Part shown: positions 1-7,429 of the stretch, in pieces
How positions within the stretch are numbered: the stretch's first letter is position 1
Layout: every line of letters begins with the position of its first letter
DNA from: Maricaulis sp048270095
GTDB lineage: Bacteria; Pseudomonadota; Alphaproteobacteria; Caulobacterales; Maricaulaceae
Direction of reading: 5' to 3'
Assembly (NCBI RefSeq): GCF_048270095.1
Contig: NZ_JBLWTL010000011.1
Location: forward strand, 14,104 to 78,103
Length of the DNA: 64,000 nt
The notes under the pieces: model-generated
Seen by the model: the letters and a program-made list of their open reading frames with translations, nothing else
Databases searched by the model: none
What the model was told of the DNA's origin: nothing
Translations under genes and position numbers: made by a program

Positions 1-537
1 GGTCATCCGCAAGCGCTGGCGCAATCGCGCCGCTATCTGGCCGGTCATCCGGAAATCGAGACCCATATGTCGTCCAGCACGACGCGGGCGCTCGAACGCC
101 TGCTGGAAGAGGATGATACTGCGGCGGCCATCGGCGGCGAGGATGCCGCCAAACTGTTCGGCTTTGATATTCTTGCCCATGCGGTCGGCGATCACGAGCA
201 GAACATCACGCGCTTCATCGTCCTGGCGCGTGACAGCAAGCTCCCGGCGCGCGGGGTCGAGTGCAAGACCTCGATGATGTTCACCACCCGCGACGACCCC
301 GGTGCCCTGGTCGATGCCCTGACAGGGTTTCGCGACAATGGCATCAATCTGGTGAAGCTGGAATCCCGCCCGATCGCGGGCAATCCGTGGGAAGAAATGT
401 TCATCATGGATGTCGAGGCGCATCTGGACGATCCCAAATTACGCGACAGCCTCACGACACTGGAGGCCCATACGCGGGAGATCAAGATGCTGGGTTGCTA
501 TGCCGCCGACCGTATTGATCGCGTCAGGGTGGATTGA
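1..537 (+). CDS. pheA: Prephenate dehydratase, C-terminal part (cut by window start)
   Basis: Prephenate dehydratase converts prephenate to phenylpyruvate in phenylalanine synthesis. The reading frame is open from the first base, before the first ATG at 67, so the gene begins outside the window and about 178 codons remain. The visible start (HPQALAQ...) matches the end of the catalytic domain. The rest is an ACT domain with the GALV-type motif (PGALVDAL) and the ESRP motif (LESRPIAGNPWE), which bind phenylalanine for feedback inhibition in this family. A perfect 13-bp hairpin follows the stop codon by a few bases. The family call is firm; the missing N-terminus cannot be judged. Confidence 0.93.
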   Translation, partial: GHPQALAQSRRYLAGHPEIETHMSSSTTRALERLLEEDDTAAAIGGEDAAKLFGFDILAHAVGDHEQNITRFIVLARDSKLPARGVECKTSMMFTTRDDPGALVDALTGFRDNGINLVKLESRPIAGNPWEEMFIMDVEAHLDDPKLRDSLTTLEAHTREIKMLGCYAADRIDRVRVD

Positions 538-540
538 ACA

Positions 541-574
541 AGCGGGCCTGCAGTCAAAAGGCTGCAGGCCCGCT
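541..574. terminator. Hairpin terminator between pheA and the convergent yiaA-like gene
   Basis: A perfect 13-bp inverted repeat (541-553 with 562-574, arm AGCGGGCCTGCAG) encloses an 8-base loop. It lies 4 bp after the pheA stop and 28 bp from the 3' end of the converging minus-strand gene, so it could serve both. No strong T-run follows on the plus strand, so efficiency is uncertain. Confidence 0.7.
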
Positions 575-602
575 CATTCCTCGATGGTCCGGCCGGGTTG
601 GC

Positions 603-866
603 CTATTCGGTGGCGACGTAGTCGCTGAGCAGTTTTTCCTGCCGTGCGCGTTCCACCTTTGACGAAAACTGCTCATTGATGCGCTGTTCCTGCAACGTTT
701 TGACCAGGGTGACGAGCGACCCGGTCAGAAACAGCACGCCCATGCCGACATAGCCTTTGGTCGACATGTCGACGGGCATCAGGATCAGTGACAGTCCCAG
801 CATGGCATACGCTGCGATGACGCAGGCATAATTGAAGCTGACCCAGAGTTTGGATTGTCCCAGCAT
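603..866 (-). CDS. YiaA/YiaB-type two-helix inner membrane protein
   Basis: An 87-residue protein with two hydrophobic segments (about residues 8-30 and 40-58) and a charged C-terminal tail with coiled-coil character. The pattern, starting with WVSFNYACVIAAYAMLGLSL, resembles the YiaAB two-helix domain family, whose biochemical role is unknown. It starts 11 bp downstream of pspA on the same strand and is probably co-transcribed with it. That suggests a role in the envelope, possibly with PspA at the inner membrane, but this is inference from position only. Confidence 0.7.
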   Translation of the reverse strand: MLGQSKLWVSFNYACVIAAYAMLGLSLILMPVDMSTKGYVGMGVLFLTGSLVTLVKTLQEQRINEQFSSKVERARQEKLLSDYVATE

Positions 867-877
867 GATGATCTCCT

Positions 878-1591
878 TCAGACCGTTTGGGTGTGGCCGG
901 CATTGATGCCGGCTTCAGTGCAGGCCTTGAGGCGGGCCAGCACATCAGCACCGCGCGTCTGCAACGGCGTGCCGAGCCCGTTCGCGGCCATGCGCTCGAC
1001 CAGGTCATCACCATTCAACTCGGCGTCGATCTGGTCGAGAATATCGAATTCTTCTGTCGTATCGGTGCGTTCCAGGGCTCGCTTTAGGACAGCCTCACCT
1101 TCGACGATCGCCGCCATGCCAGCAAAATCGCCGCGCAAGTCGCGGGTCGCGCCGCGCTCTGCTTCCATTGAGCGGGCCGTGGTCAGGCCGAGCCGCAACT
1201 CGACCAGTCGCCGGTCGGTTTTTTCGATCATCAGGCGCAGCCGCCGGGCGGCCAGGGCTGTGCGTTCGAGCGTCTGTTCGCGCACTGATTGCTCGCGCTC
1301 AAGCTCTGCGACAGCGTCGGCGCCTTCGCTGGCGAAGGCATCCATGCCGGCTTTCATCGCCGCTGTTACACGGCTCTCCAGATCGCCAATCCGCGATGTG
1401 ACGCCGGCGAGGGCGCGTTTCTCATTGCGTTCTCGCAGGATCATGGTGGCCAGTGCGCGTTTAGCGCGGTCATGCCCGGCACTGGCTTCGCGCAATTTCT
1501 GCTCGAGGATGAGCACAGTATGACCGTCTTCAAGTTCGTCTCTCGCCTGGGCACTGCGACCGCGCAGGATGGTGATGAATGTCTTGAACAT
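878..1591 (-). CDS. pspA: PspA/IM30 family membrane-stress protein
   Basis: A 237-residue, almost wholly alpha-helical protein. It begins MFKTFITILRGRSAQARDELED, an amphipathic N-terminal helix, followed by long charged heptad-rich stretches (about residues 25-190) typical of PspA/Vipp1/IM30. Members of this ESCRT-III-like family bind and stabilise the damaged inner membrane. The start is supported by AAGGAG 7 bases upstream. No pspF, pspB or pspC is nearby, so the classical enterobacterial control system is absent. Instead a GAAC-N3-GTTC palindrome (1606-1620) sits just before the ribosome binding site, matching sites at the neighbouring tetR gene. The yiaA-like gene follows. Confidence 0.9.
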   Translation of the reverse strand: MFKTFITILRGRSAQARDELEDGHTVLILEQKLREASAGHDRAKRALATMILRERNEKRALAGVTSRIGDLESRVTAAMKAGMDAFASEGADAVAELEREQSVREQTLERTALAARRLRLMIEKTDRRLVELRLGLTTARSMEAERGATRDLRGDFAGMAAIVEGEAVLKRALERTDTTEEFDILDQIDAELNGDDLVERMAANGLGTPLQTRGADVLARLKACTEAGINAGHTQTV

Positions 1592-1605
1592 CAGTATCTC
1601 CTTTA

Positions 1606-1620
1606 ATGAACTATGTTCAT
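1606..1620. promoter_or_regulatory. Candidate TetR operator upstream of pspA
   Basis: The palindrome ATGAAC-TAT-GTTCAT has 6-bp arms and a 3-bp spacer. It lies immediately upstream of the pspA ribosome binding site and shares the GAAC-N3-GTTC core with sites at 2900-2910 and 2949-2959. A repressor bound here would block transcription of pspA. Binding by the adjacent TetR protein is inferred from the shared motif. Confidence 0.65.
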
Positions 1621-1635
1621 AAAAAACGGTAGAGC

Positions 1636-1654
1636 TGAATCCGGTTCACGCAAG
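1636..1654 (-). promoter_or_regulatory. Conserved upstream block of pspA, copy 1
   Basis: A 19-bp block identical at 16 of 19 positions to 2923-2941. Read on the minus strand it runs CTTGC-G-TGAACCGGATTCA, 16 bp before the pspA operator. CTTGC could be a -35 element; no clear -10 box was found. It contains one GANTC site (1637-1641). Confidence 0.45.
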
Positions 1655-1710
1655 CGGGAAAATGGGCGGGGCGCGAAATAGTTTTCCATTCCTCGCCCAC
1701 CCGCCTGGAA

Positions 1711-2880
1711 TCAGGCCGCCACCAGGCCCTTGAAGGGGTGAAGCGTGTGCGCGCGGTAGCTCTGGGCCGGCTCTTCGGCGCCAATGCCATATTCCTCGGG
1801 CCAACCCTCGGGCATGTGCAGCGTGCCGAATATCCGGTCGATGAAGGCAAAATGGACCGCGAAATTCTTGTTGTGGGCGGCTACCTCCTCGGCATGGTGC
1901 CAGTGATGGTGGCGCGGGGTCACGAAGACGGGCTCCAGCCAGCGCAGATCCCAGTCGATATTGGCGTGGATGAAAGTTGCGTGAAATCCGATCATCAGGG
2001 CATAGGCATTGACGGCCGCCTGGTCGAAACCGAGCAGAAAGACGGGGGCCAGGGTCGCGGTGCGGGTGATCAGGGCCTCCAGCACGTGCAGTCGCGAGCT
2101 GGCGAGCCAGTCCATCTGTTTCGAGGAGTGGTGCACCGCGTGGATGCGCCACAGGAAGGCCTCACTGTGATAGGCACGATGAACAGCGTATTCGACCAGA
2201 TCGACGGCCAGCATGATCGCGAAGAACTGCACGATGAACGGAAGGGATGAGATAAATTCCGTCACCGGTTCGAACCGGGCCCAGCCCAGCCCGTGTACGA
2301 GCAGGAAATTGGTGCCGGCCAGATAGGCACCGAGCAGAAGGTGCATGACGAAAAAATGCTTCAGATCGAGTGACCAGTCCTCACGCAAGACCGGTTGGTG
2401 TTCGCGTAGCGGCGCCGCCTTTTCAAGCAGGATGAAGACCAGGCCGGTCGAGAGCAGGCCGAGCACAAACCAGTCCAGCCCGATATAGAATGGCGAGGCC
2501 TGTAGCGGCCCCAGCGGCGTGTCGGCACCACCCAGCAGGGCCGCCAGCGCCAGGACTGCAAGGCCGGCACCGGCGACGGTCAGGCGTTTGCGCACCAGGC
2601 CCAAAACGCCACACAGTCCGGACAGGATCATCAGCGCACCGAGCCCGGCCCGCAGGGTCGGGATGTCGTAATTGGCGCGCAATTCCGGGATCGTGAGATG
2701 CGCCGGAAAGTGGAACGCCAGAACAGCGCCCAGGCTCAAGACGCCGAACAGCAGCGAAAGATAGGCGGCGAGCCAGCCATCGCCAATCCGGAAAGCCCCG
2801 CGTGCCGGACGCAGGCGCAACCAATGGCGCAGTGAGGCGGGCCGGGCGAGGGTGCTGAGGTTGAAACTATAGGGCATCAT
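1711..2880 (-). CDS. Membrane fatty acid hydroxylase / sterol desaturase family protein
   Basis: A protein of about 389 residues. The N-terminal half has several hydrophobic segments. The C-terminal half carries the histidine clusters of the membrane di-iron hydroxylase/desaturase superfamily: HRAYH, HAVHHSS and HHHWHHAEE, which ligate two irons. The family inserts hydroxyls or double bonds into fatty acids, sterols or carotenoids; the substrate here is unknown. ATG at 2880 is preferred over in-frame GTG at 2889, which has no ribosome binding site. The gene is divergent from tetR and upstream of pspA. Its promoter has the same operator as both, suggesting membrane lipid modification induced together with PspA. 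Confidence 0.85.
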   Translation of the reverse strand: MMPYSFNLSTLARPASLRHWLRLRPARGAFRIGDGWLAAYLSLLFGVLSLGAVLAFHFPAHLTIPELRANYDIPTLRAGLGALMILSGLCGVLGLVRKRLTVAGAGLAVLALAALLGGADTPLGPLQASPFYIGLDWFVLGLLSTGLVFILLEKAAPLREHQPVLREDWSLDLKHFFVMHLLLGAYLAGTNFLLVHGLGWARFEPVTEFISSLPFIVQFFAIMLAVDLVEYAVHRAYHSEAFLWRIHAVHHSSKQMDWLASSRLHVLEALITRTATLAPVFLLGFDQAAVNAYALMIGFHATFIHANIDWDLRWLEPVFVTPRHHHWHHAEEVAAHNKNFAVHFAFIDRIFGTLHMPEGWPEEYGIGAEEPAQSYRAHTLHPFKGLVAA

Positions 2881-2899
2881 GGCGATCACTTTTTAAAAC

Positions 2900-2910
2900 G
2901 AACGATGTTC
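2900..2910. promoter_or_regulatory. Candidate TetR operator of the hydroxylase gene
   Basis: GAAC-GAT-GTTC, with the same core as the pspA site. It lies about 20 bp upstream of the hydroxylase start in the tetR/hydroxylase intergenic region, placed to block early transcription of the minus-strand gene. Confidence 0.65.
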
Positions 2911-2922
2911 ACAAAATGAATG

Positions 2923-2941
2923 TGAATCGGATTCAGGCAAG
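2923..2941 (-). promoter_or_regulatory. Conserved upstream block of the hydroxylase gene, copy 2
   Basis: The palindrome TGAATC-G-GATTCA followed by GGCAAG, 16 of 19 positions identical to the block before pspA. On the minus strand it reads CTTGCCTGAATCCGATTCA, 11 bp before the operator. It holds two GANTC sites (2924-2928 and 2930-2934), the target of the CcrM methylase in many alphaproteobacteria. Either a promoter element or a second regulator site. Confidence 0.45.
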
Positions 2942-2948
2942 TGAAAAA

Positions 2949-2959
2949 GAACATTGTTC
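2949..2959. promoter_or_regulatory. Candidate TetR auto-operator
   Basis: GAAC-ATT-GTTC, in which the arms extend to GAACA/TGTTC. It overlaps a plausible -35 element (TTGTTC, 2954-2959) for tetR, with TAGCCT at 2976-2981 as a weak -10. Repression of the regulator's own promoter would be typical of TetR proteins. Confidence 0.65.
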
Positions 2960-2987
2960 GTTATTGTTTCCCCGCTAGCCTCGGGCC

Positions 2988-3656
2988 ATGAAAAATCCCG
3001 CCACCGCCACGCCCGAAACCAAACCCGCCACCCGCCCGCGTGGGCGGCCCGGGTTGACCGATCAGAACCGCGAGGCTGCCTTGCAGGCTGCGCGCGACCT
3101 TCTGGCCGAATCAGGATTGCCGGGGCTGCAGGCGAGGGCGATTGCCGGGCGTGCCGGACTGAGTGTCGGTTCGATCTACAAACTATTCGGCGATATCGAG
3201 GCGCTGGTCCGCACCCTCAACCGCGAAACCCATCGTGAATTCGCCGCCCATCACAGCGCCGCGCTCGCGGAGCTCGATCCGGGCGAGACCGACGTGATGG
3301 TGCCGCTGATGGCGCTGGCGCGGGCCTATATCGATTTTGTGATCGCCAATGAGCGCCGCTGGGCCGCCGTTCTGCAGACCAGCCAGCGCCGCGCCGGGCC
3401 ACGTCCACCCGATTATTCCCAGTCGGAAAACGCCCTGTTTGCGATTGTCGAGACAGTGATCGAGGGCGTGCCGGGATTCGCTGACCCGGCCCTGCGGGCC
3501 CGTGCGGCACGCGCCATGTGGGCCAGCGTGCATGGCATCGTCACCATTACTCTGCCCAATAGCCGCGCCGAGGATCCCGCGGCCGACACGATGTCGCAAA
3601 TCGAGCTGATCATCGGTGCCGTGATCCGTGATGCCGGTGGCGCACCGCAGAGCTGA
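2988..3656 (+). CDS. TetR/AcrR family transcriptional regulator
   Basis: A 222-residue regulator with a basic, Pro/Ala-rich N-terminal tail of about 28 residues. A TetR DNA-binding domain follows, with the helix-turn-helix around residues 52-75 (AGRAGLSVGSIYKLFGD). The C-terminal ligand-binding half contains MWASVHGIVTIT, resembling the WHG-type C-terminal domain. It is divergent from the hydroxylase gene. Three GAAC-N3-GTTC palindromes, at its own promoter, the hydroxylase and pspA, make it the likely repressor of this cluster. The ligand is unknown; a fatty acid or acyl-CoA is only a guess. The upstream ribosome binding site is poor and the putative -10 is close to the ATG, so the mRNA may be leaderless. 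Confidence 0.9.
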   Translation: MKNPATATPETKPATRPRGRPGLTDQNREAALQAARDLLAESGLPGLQARAIAGRAGLSVGSIYKLFGDIEALVRTLNRETHREFAAHHSAALAELDPGETDVMVPLMALARAYIDFVIANERRWAAVLQTSQRRAGPRPPDYSQSENALFAIVETVIEGVPGFADPALRARAARAMWASVHGIVTITLPNSRAEDPAADTMSQIELIIGAVIRDAGGAPQS

Positions 3657-3726
3657 CTTGCATCCTACCGCACAGCCGGACTAAAAAGCGCCTCCTGACC
3701 AGCACAAGCTGTCGGGCTTGGTCCCA

Positions 3727-3802
3727 GGGCGGTTAGCTCAGCTGGGAGAGCATCTCGTTTACACCGAGAGGGTCGGGGGTTCGAGCCCCTCACCGCCCAC
3801 CA
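3727..3802 (+). tRNA. tRNA-Val (anticodon TAC)
   Basis: A 76-nt cloverleaf. The acceptor stem GGGCGGT pairs with ACCGCCC, followed by discriminator A and an encoded CCA. The D arm is AGCTCAGCTGGGAGAGC. The anticodon stem TCTCG/CGAGA encloses the loop TTTACAC with anticodon TAC, and the T arm has GGTTCGAGCC. It reads GUA and, depending on modification, other valine codons. Confidence 0.97.
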
Positions 3803-3828
3803 GCCTTCGCTGCGGAGTAGCGAAGGCT
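3802..3828 (+). terminator. Hairpin after tRNA-Val
   Basis: The 10-bp perfect inverted repeat AGCCTTCGCT / AGCGAAGGCT (3802-3811, 3819-3828) has a 7-base loop and begins on the last base of the tRNA. It is probably the terminator or 3' processing signal. No T-run follows. Confidence 0.6.
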
Positions 3829-3847
3829 GTCACGCCATAGCCCGAAG

Positions 3848-4014
3848 GGCGACGGCGGACCGCTCGCCATCCCGCAGCTACGGCTGGGCAAGCCCCGACA
3901 TCAAGGCCACCGGCGACGGCGGACCGCTCGCCATCCCGCAGCTACGGCTGGGCGGGCCCCAGCATCAACACCTCCGGCGACGGCGGACCGGTCGCCATCC
4001 CGCAGCGACAGCCG
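3848..4014. repeat. 64-bp tandem repeat, about 2.6 copies
   Basis: Three units starting GGCGACGGCGGACCG lie at exactly 64-bp spacing (3848, 3912, 3976). The first two are nearly identical through CGCAGCTACGGCTGGGC. The third diverges after CGCAG. They fill the gene-free gap between tRNA-Val and the M14 peptidase gene. No ORF, tRNA-like fold or integrase is associated. Function unknown. Confidence 0.8.
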
Positions 4015-4158
4015 CGCAGGGCTCACACCCAAATCCCCTTGTTAATCCGCCATCCCGCCAGCGCTCGCAGCGCGGCGTCTTGATCACACTTCACAGCTTG
4101 CCTCCCGGGCCCCACGCGCTAGCCTGCCATGGACACATTGTTCTTTGGGGAGCCGCTC

Positions 4159-6732
4159 ATGTCCGTTTTCAGATCCATCGCTGCACTGCTCGTGCTCGGG
4201 CTGGCCTCGCCTGTCCTGGCTGAGCCGATCGGTTTTTTTCAGCTGGCGGACACGCGTTATGATTCCGGGGTTCCGGTGCCGGAAGCCCGATTCGGCTTCG
4301 GGTTGGGCGAGCGGCCGGTGCGCCATGAGCAGATGGTCAGCTATCTCACCGAGATCGCGCAGGGCTCGGACCGCATCACGGTCGAGACGATCGGCTACAC
4401 CCATGAACACCGACCGATCCTGTTCTTCGTGGTTACCGCGCCGGAAAACCAGGCCCGCATCGAGGATATCCGCGCGGCCCATCTGGCCCAGCTCGACCCG
4501 GCGGCGGCGGCTGGTAGCGGGCCGGCAATTATCTGGTTGAATTACGGCGTCCATGGCGCCGAACCGTCCGGCATGGATGCGGCTATTCCGATGCTCTACC
4601 ATCTCGCCGCCGCCGAGGGAGACGAGATCGAGCAGACCCTGCGCGACAGCGTTGTGCTCATCACCGCGGTCTTCAATCCGGATGGCCATAGCCGGCGCGC
4701 CGGCCTGGTCGAAATGTTTGGCTCCGACACTGCCGTGACAGATCCGGCCCATGCCCAGCACAATTGGCCCAGCGCCCGCACCAATCACTACTGGTTCGAC
4801 CTCAATCGCCAATGGCTCTTGCAGACCCAGCCGGAGTCGCGCGCCTGGCTGACCCAGTGGCATCGCTGGAAGCCACAGGTTTCGGCTGATTTCCACGAGA
4901 TGGGGACGGACGCGACCTTCTATTTTCATCCCGGCGAACCGCGTCGCCTCAACCCGCTGATCCCGGGACGGGCACGCGAGCTGACCCGCAACATCGCCCA
5001 GCATCATATCGGCTTTCTCGATCAAGAGGCGCGCCTCTACACGACCGAGGAAGGCTTTGACAATTTCTATGTCGGCAAGGGCTCGACCTATCCCCAGGTC
5101 AATGGCTCGCTCGGCATCCTGTTCGAGATCGGCTCGGCGCGCGGCGGTCTGATCGAAAGCGATCATGGCCTGGTCAGCCATGCTGACAATGTCCGGACCC
5201 AGTTCCGCACCGGGCTGACGACCATTGCCGGCGCCCTGGCCCAGCGTAGCGAGATCGCGGCCTATCAGCGTCAATTCTTCGCCGATGCCGCCGTCAGTGC
5301 CGGCCGTGACCGCACAAGCGGCTACGTCTTCTCCGCCGAAGGCGATCCGGCCCGGCTCAATCTCTTCCTCGACCTGCTCGACCGCCATGATGTCACGGTT
5401 CACGCGCTGGCCCGTGACCTGCGCGCCGATGGCCGCACCTATCGCGCCGGCGAGGCCTACATCGTGCCGATGCAACAGCCACAATATGTGATGATCCGCG
5501 CCCTGTTCGACCGGGTCACGAGTTTCGAGGAGAATGTTTTCTATGACGTTTCCGGCTGGACCCTGCCGCTGGCCTATGACCTGGAATACTCGGCCCTGAC
5601 AGGCAATCTGTCGGCCCAGTCGCTCGGTGAGATGGCCCACCCTGGCGATATCACTTTCAGTGCGCCGCCGGTCTCGAGCTATGGCTATGTCCTGCGCTGG
5701 TCGGATTATTATGCGCCGCGGGCCCTCTATCGCCTGCTTGATGCGGATATCCGTGTTCGCGTCGCAACCGAGAGGGCCATGATCACGACCCAGGACGGGT
5801 TGATCGAATTCGGCCCGGGCACGACCTTCATCCCCCTGGTCGGGCAGGATGCCAGCGCTGCTGAGATCCATGGTCTCGTCAGCCGGATCGCTGCCGAAGA
5901 TGGTGTGCCGGTTTATTCGGCCATGACCGGCTCAACACCGGGCGACACGCCGGATCTGGGCGATCGCAATGGTTTCCGTCCGATCGAGCGTCCGGAAATC
6001 CTGCTATTGTTCGATGATGGCATCTCGCTCTATGACGCCGGCGAAGTCTGGCATCAGCTTGACCATCGTATGCAAATCCCGGTCACCCTGCGCCGCAAGA
6101 GCGAGCTCGCTGGCCTCGACTGGTCGCGCTATACGCATCTGGTTGTCGTCGGCGGCAATAATACCGGTTTTGCCAGTGGCGACCTGGAGCGTATTCGCGA
6201 CTGGATCCGCGATGATGGCGGCGTGTTGATCGCTTCGCGTCAGGGCGCACAGATGGCCCAGGAGGCATTCTTCGGCACGGATGAAGGCGGGGATGATGAG
6301 GTTCCCGCGACCGGTGACCCGGCGCGGCGTGATTATGGTGCCATGCCGGTGGATGATGCCGAGCATGTAATTGGCGGCGCGATCTTCGCCGGTGATCTCG
6401 ATACCAGCCACCCGATCGGTTTCGGCTATTCGGACCGGTTCATCGCGGTGCACCGAAATACCGAAATCGTGCTGGAACGGCCTCAAGACGATCCATTTGC
6501 CGTCGTCGTTGAATATGCCGCCGACCCGCTTCTGTCCGGCTACGCCTCACAGCGACGGCGCGACGAGATCGCCGGAACGCCGGCGGTGATCGCCCAGCGG
6601 CTGGGACGGGGGTCGGTGGTGATGTTCGCCGACAACCCGAATTTCCGCGCCACGTTCCGCGGTCCCGAGAAAATGTTCCTCAACGCGGTCTTTTTCGGCA
6701 GTCTGATCGATCGTCCGCGCGGAGACTACTAG
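4159..6732 (+). CDS. Secreted M14-family zinc metallopeptidase with C-terminal GATase-like domain
   Basis: An 857-residue protein. The ATG at 4159 has GGGGAG upstream and opens a signal peptide ending near VLA-EP (residue 21-22). The carboxypeptidase M14 fold spans roughly residues 45-370. Zinc ligands are H132 and E135 (HGAE) and H246 (DFHEMG), with likely catalytic glutamate E323 (LFEIGSARGG). Residues about 600-740 (PEILLLFDDG, HLVVVGGNN, GGVLIAS) look like a class I glutamine-amidotransferase-like fold without an obvious catalytic cysteine. A periplasmic or secreted peptidase or amidase is likely; substrate unknown. An upstream in-frame ATG (4129) would bury the signal peptide and is not used here. 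Confidence 0.85.
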   Translation: MSVFRSIAALLVLGLASPVLAEPIGFFQLADTRYDSGVPVPEARFGFGLGERPVRHEQMVSYLTEIAQGSDRITVETIGYTHEHRPILFFVVTAPENQARIEDIRAAHLAQLDPAAAAGSGPAIIWLNYGVHGAEPSGMDAAIPMLYHLAAAEGDEIEQTLRDSVVLITAVFNPDGHSRRAGLVEMFGSDTAVTDPAHAQHNWPSARTNHYWFDLNRQWLLQTQPESRAWLTQWHRWKPQVSADFHEMGTDATFYFHPGEPRRLNPLIPGRARELTRNIAQHHIGFLDQEARLYTTEEGFDNFYVGKGSTYPQVNGSLGILFEIGSARGGLIESDHGLVSHADNVRTQFRTGLTTIAGALAQRSEIAAYQRQFFADAAVSAGRDRTSGYVFSAEGDPARLNLFLDLLDRHDVTVHALARDLRADGRTYRAGEAYIVPMQQPQYVMIRALFDRVTSFEENVFYDVSGWTLPLAYDLEYSALTGNLSAQSLGEMAHPGDITFSAPPVSSYGYVLRWSDYYAPRALYRLLDADIRVRVATERAMITTQDGLIEFGPGTTFIPLVGQDASAAEIHGLVSRIAAEDGVPVYSAMTGSTPGDTPDLGDRNGFRPIERPEILLLFDDGISLYDAGEVWHQLDHRMQIPVTLRRKSELAGLDWSRYTHLVVVGGNNTGFASGDLERIRDWIRDDGGVLIASRQGAQMAQEAFFGTDEGGDDEVPATGDPARRDYGAMPVDDAEHVIGGAIFAGDLDTSHPIGFGYSDRFIAVHRNTEIVLERPQDDPFAVVVEYAADPLLSGYASQRRRDEIAGTPAVIAQRLGRGSVVMFADNPNFRATFRGPEKMFLNAVFFGSLIDRPRGDY

Positions 6733-6775
6733 CGGCGTGTTGTTGGCCAGGGGCGGGTCTGGGCGTATGCCCTGA

Positions 6776-7429
6776 CTATCCCTGGTCCAGGATATCTGTG
6801 AGGTCTGCCGGGCTCGCGGCATCGAATACGCGCACATCCGCCCGTGGGGCATGGCGCGCAATCGCGTCGGCCGTTTCGGCAGCGCTGACCGGGCCGGGTG
6901 TCATCTCGTTGATAATTACCGTGCAGCGACCGTCCAGCGCGCGCAGGGCTGTCAAGGTGTGCGAGATCGTGCCGAGATAATTGCCGGCCACCAGGACGGG
7001 CCGCGCATCGAGTTCGCGGATCAGGTCGAGATTGAGCCCGTCTTCGGCAATCGGCGACATGACGCCGCCCGCGCCCTCGATCAGGGTCGGGCCAGCCGGA
7101 TCGAGATGATCGAGACACCAATTGACCAGTGGCGCCAGTTTGAGTTCGCGCTTTTCCAGCCGCGCCGCCATGTCCGGTGATATCGCGGCCTTGAAGCGCC
7201 AGGGCGTCATCGCCTGCACAGCCTGGGCACTGAGTTCCTGGCCGTTGGCGCGCAGCAGGCGGATTGTATCGGTGGCGGACAGGGCATCGGGATCGAAACC
7301 GGAGGCGACCGGTTTGAGCACGCGTGCGGGCCGCCCTGAGGCGCGCAGGGCTGACAACAGCGCACATAGAATATGGGTCTTGCCGATATCGGTGCCGGTT
7401 CCGGTGAAGAAATAGGGCCGTCGCATCAT
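6776..7429 (-). CDS. bioD: Dethiobiotin synthetase
   Basis: BioD carboxylates 7,8-diaminononanoate with CO2 and ATP to dethiobiotin, the step before BioB. The 217-residue protein has the P-loop FFTGTGTDIGKT at residues 7-18, the LKPVASGFD segment after it, and the IEGAGGVMSPI motif near residue 117. Length fits the family. Its start overlaps the bioF stop by 4 bp (ATGA type), so the two are translationally coupled in a bioF-bioD operon. Both are on the minus strand, divergent from bioA. bioB and bioC are not in the window. Confidence 0.93.
   Translation of the reverse strand: MMRRPYFFTGTGTDIGKTHILCALLSALRASGRPARVLKPVASGFDPDALSATDTIRLLRANGQELSAQAVQAMTPWRFKAAISPDMAARLEKRELKLAPLVNWCLDHLDPAGPTLIEGAGGVMSPIAEDGLNLDLIRELDARPVLVAGNYLGTISHTLTALRALDGRCTVIINEMTPGPVSAAETADAIARHAPRADVRVFDAASPADLTDILDQG

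Noticed and set aside
2900..2959. GAAC/GTTC motifs near tetR as LexA boxes
   Set aside because: They are inverted repeats with 3-bp spacing, not direct GTTC-N7-GTTC repeats, and fit a TetR operator better.
3848..4014. 64-bp repeats as a CRISPR array
   Set aside because: The whole 64-bp unit repeats, with no alternation of constant repeat and unique spacer, and no cas genes are nearby.
4084..5871. 595-codon minus-strand open frame opposite the M14 peptidase
   Set aside because: The M14 strand has a signal peptide and complete zinc site; the antisense frame is a shadow.
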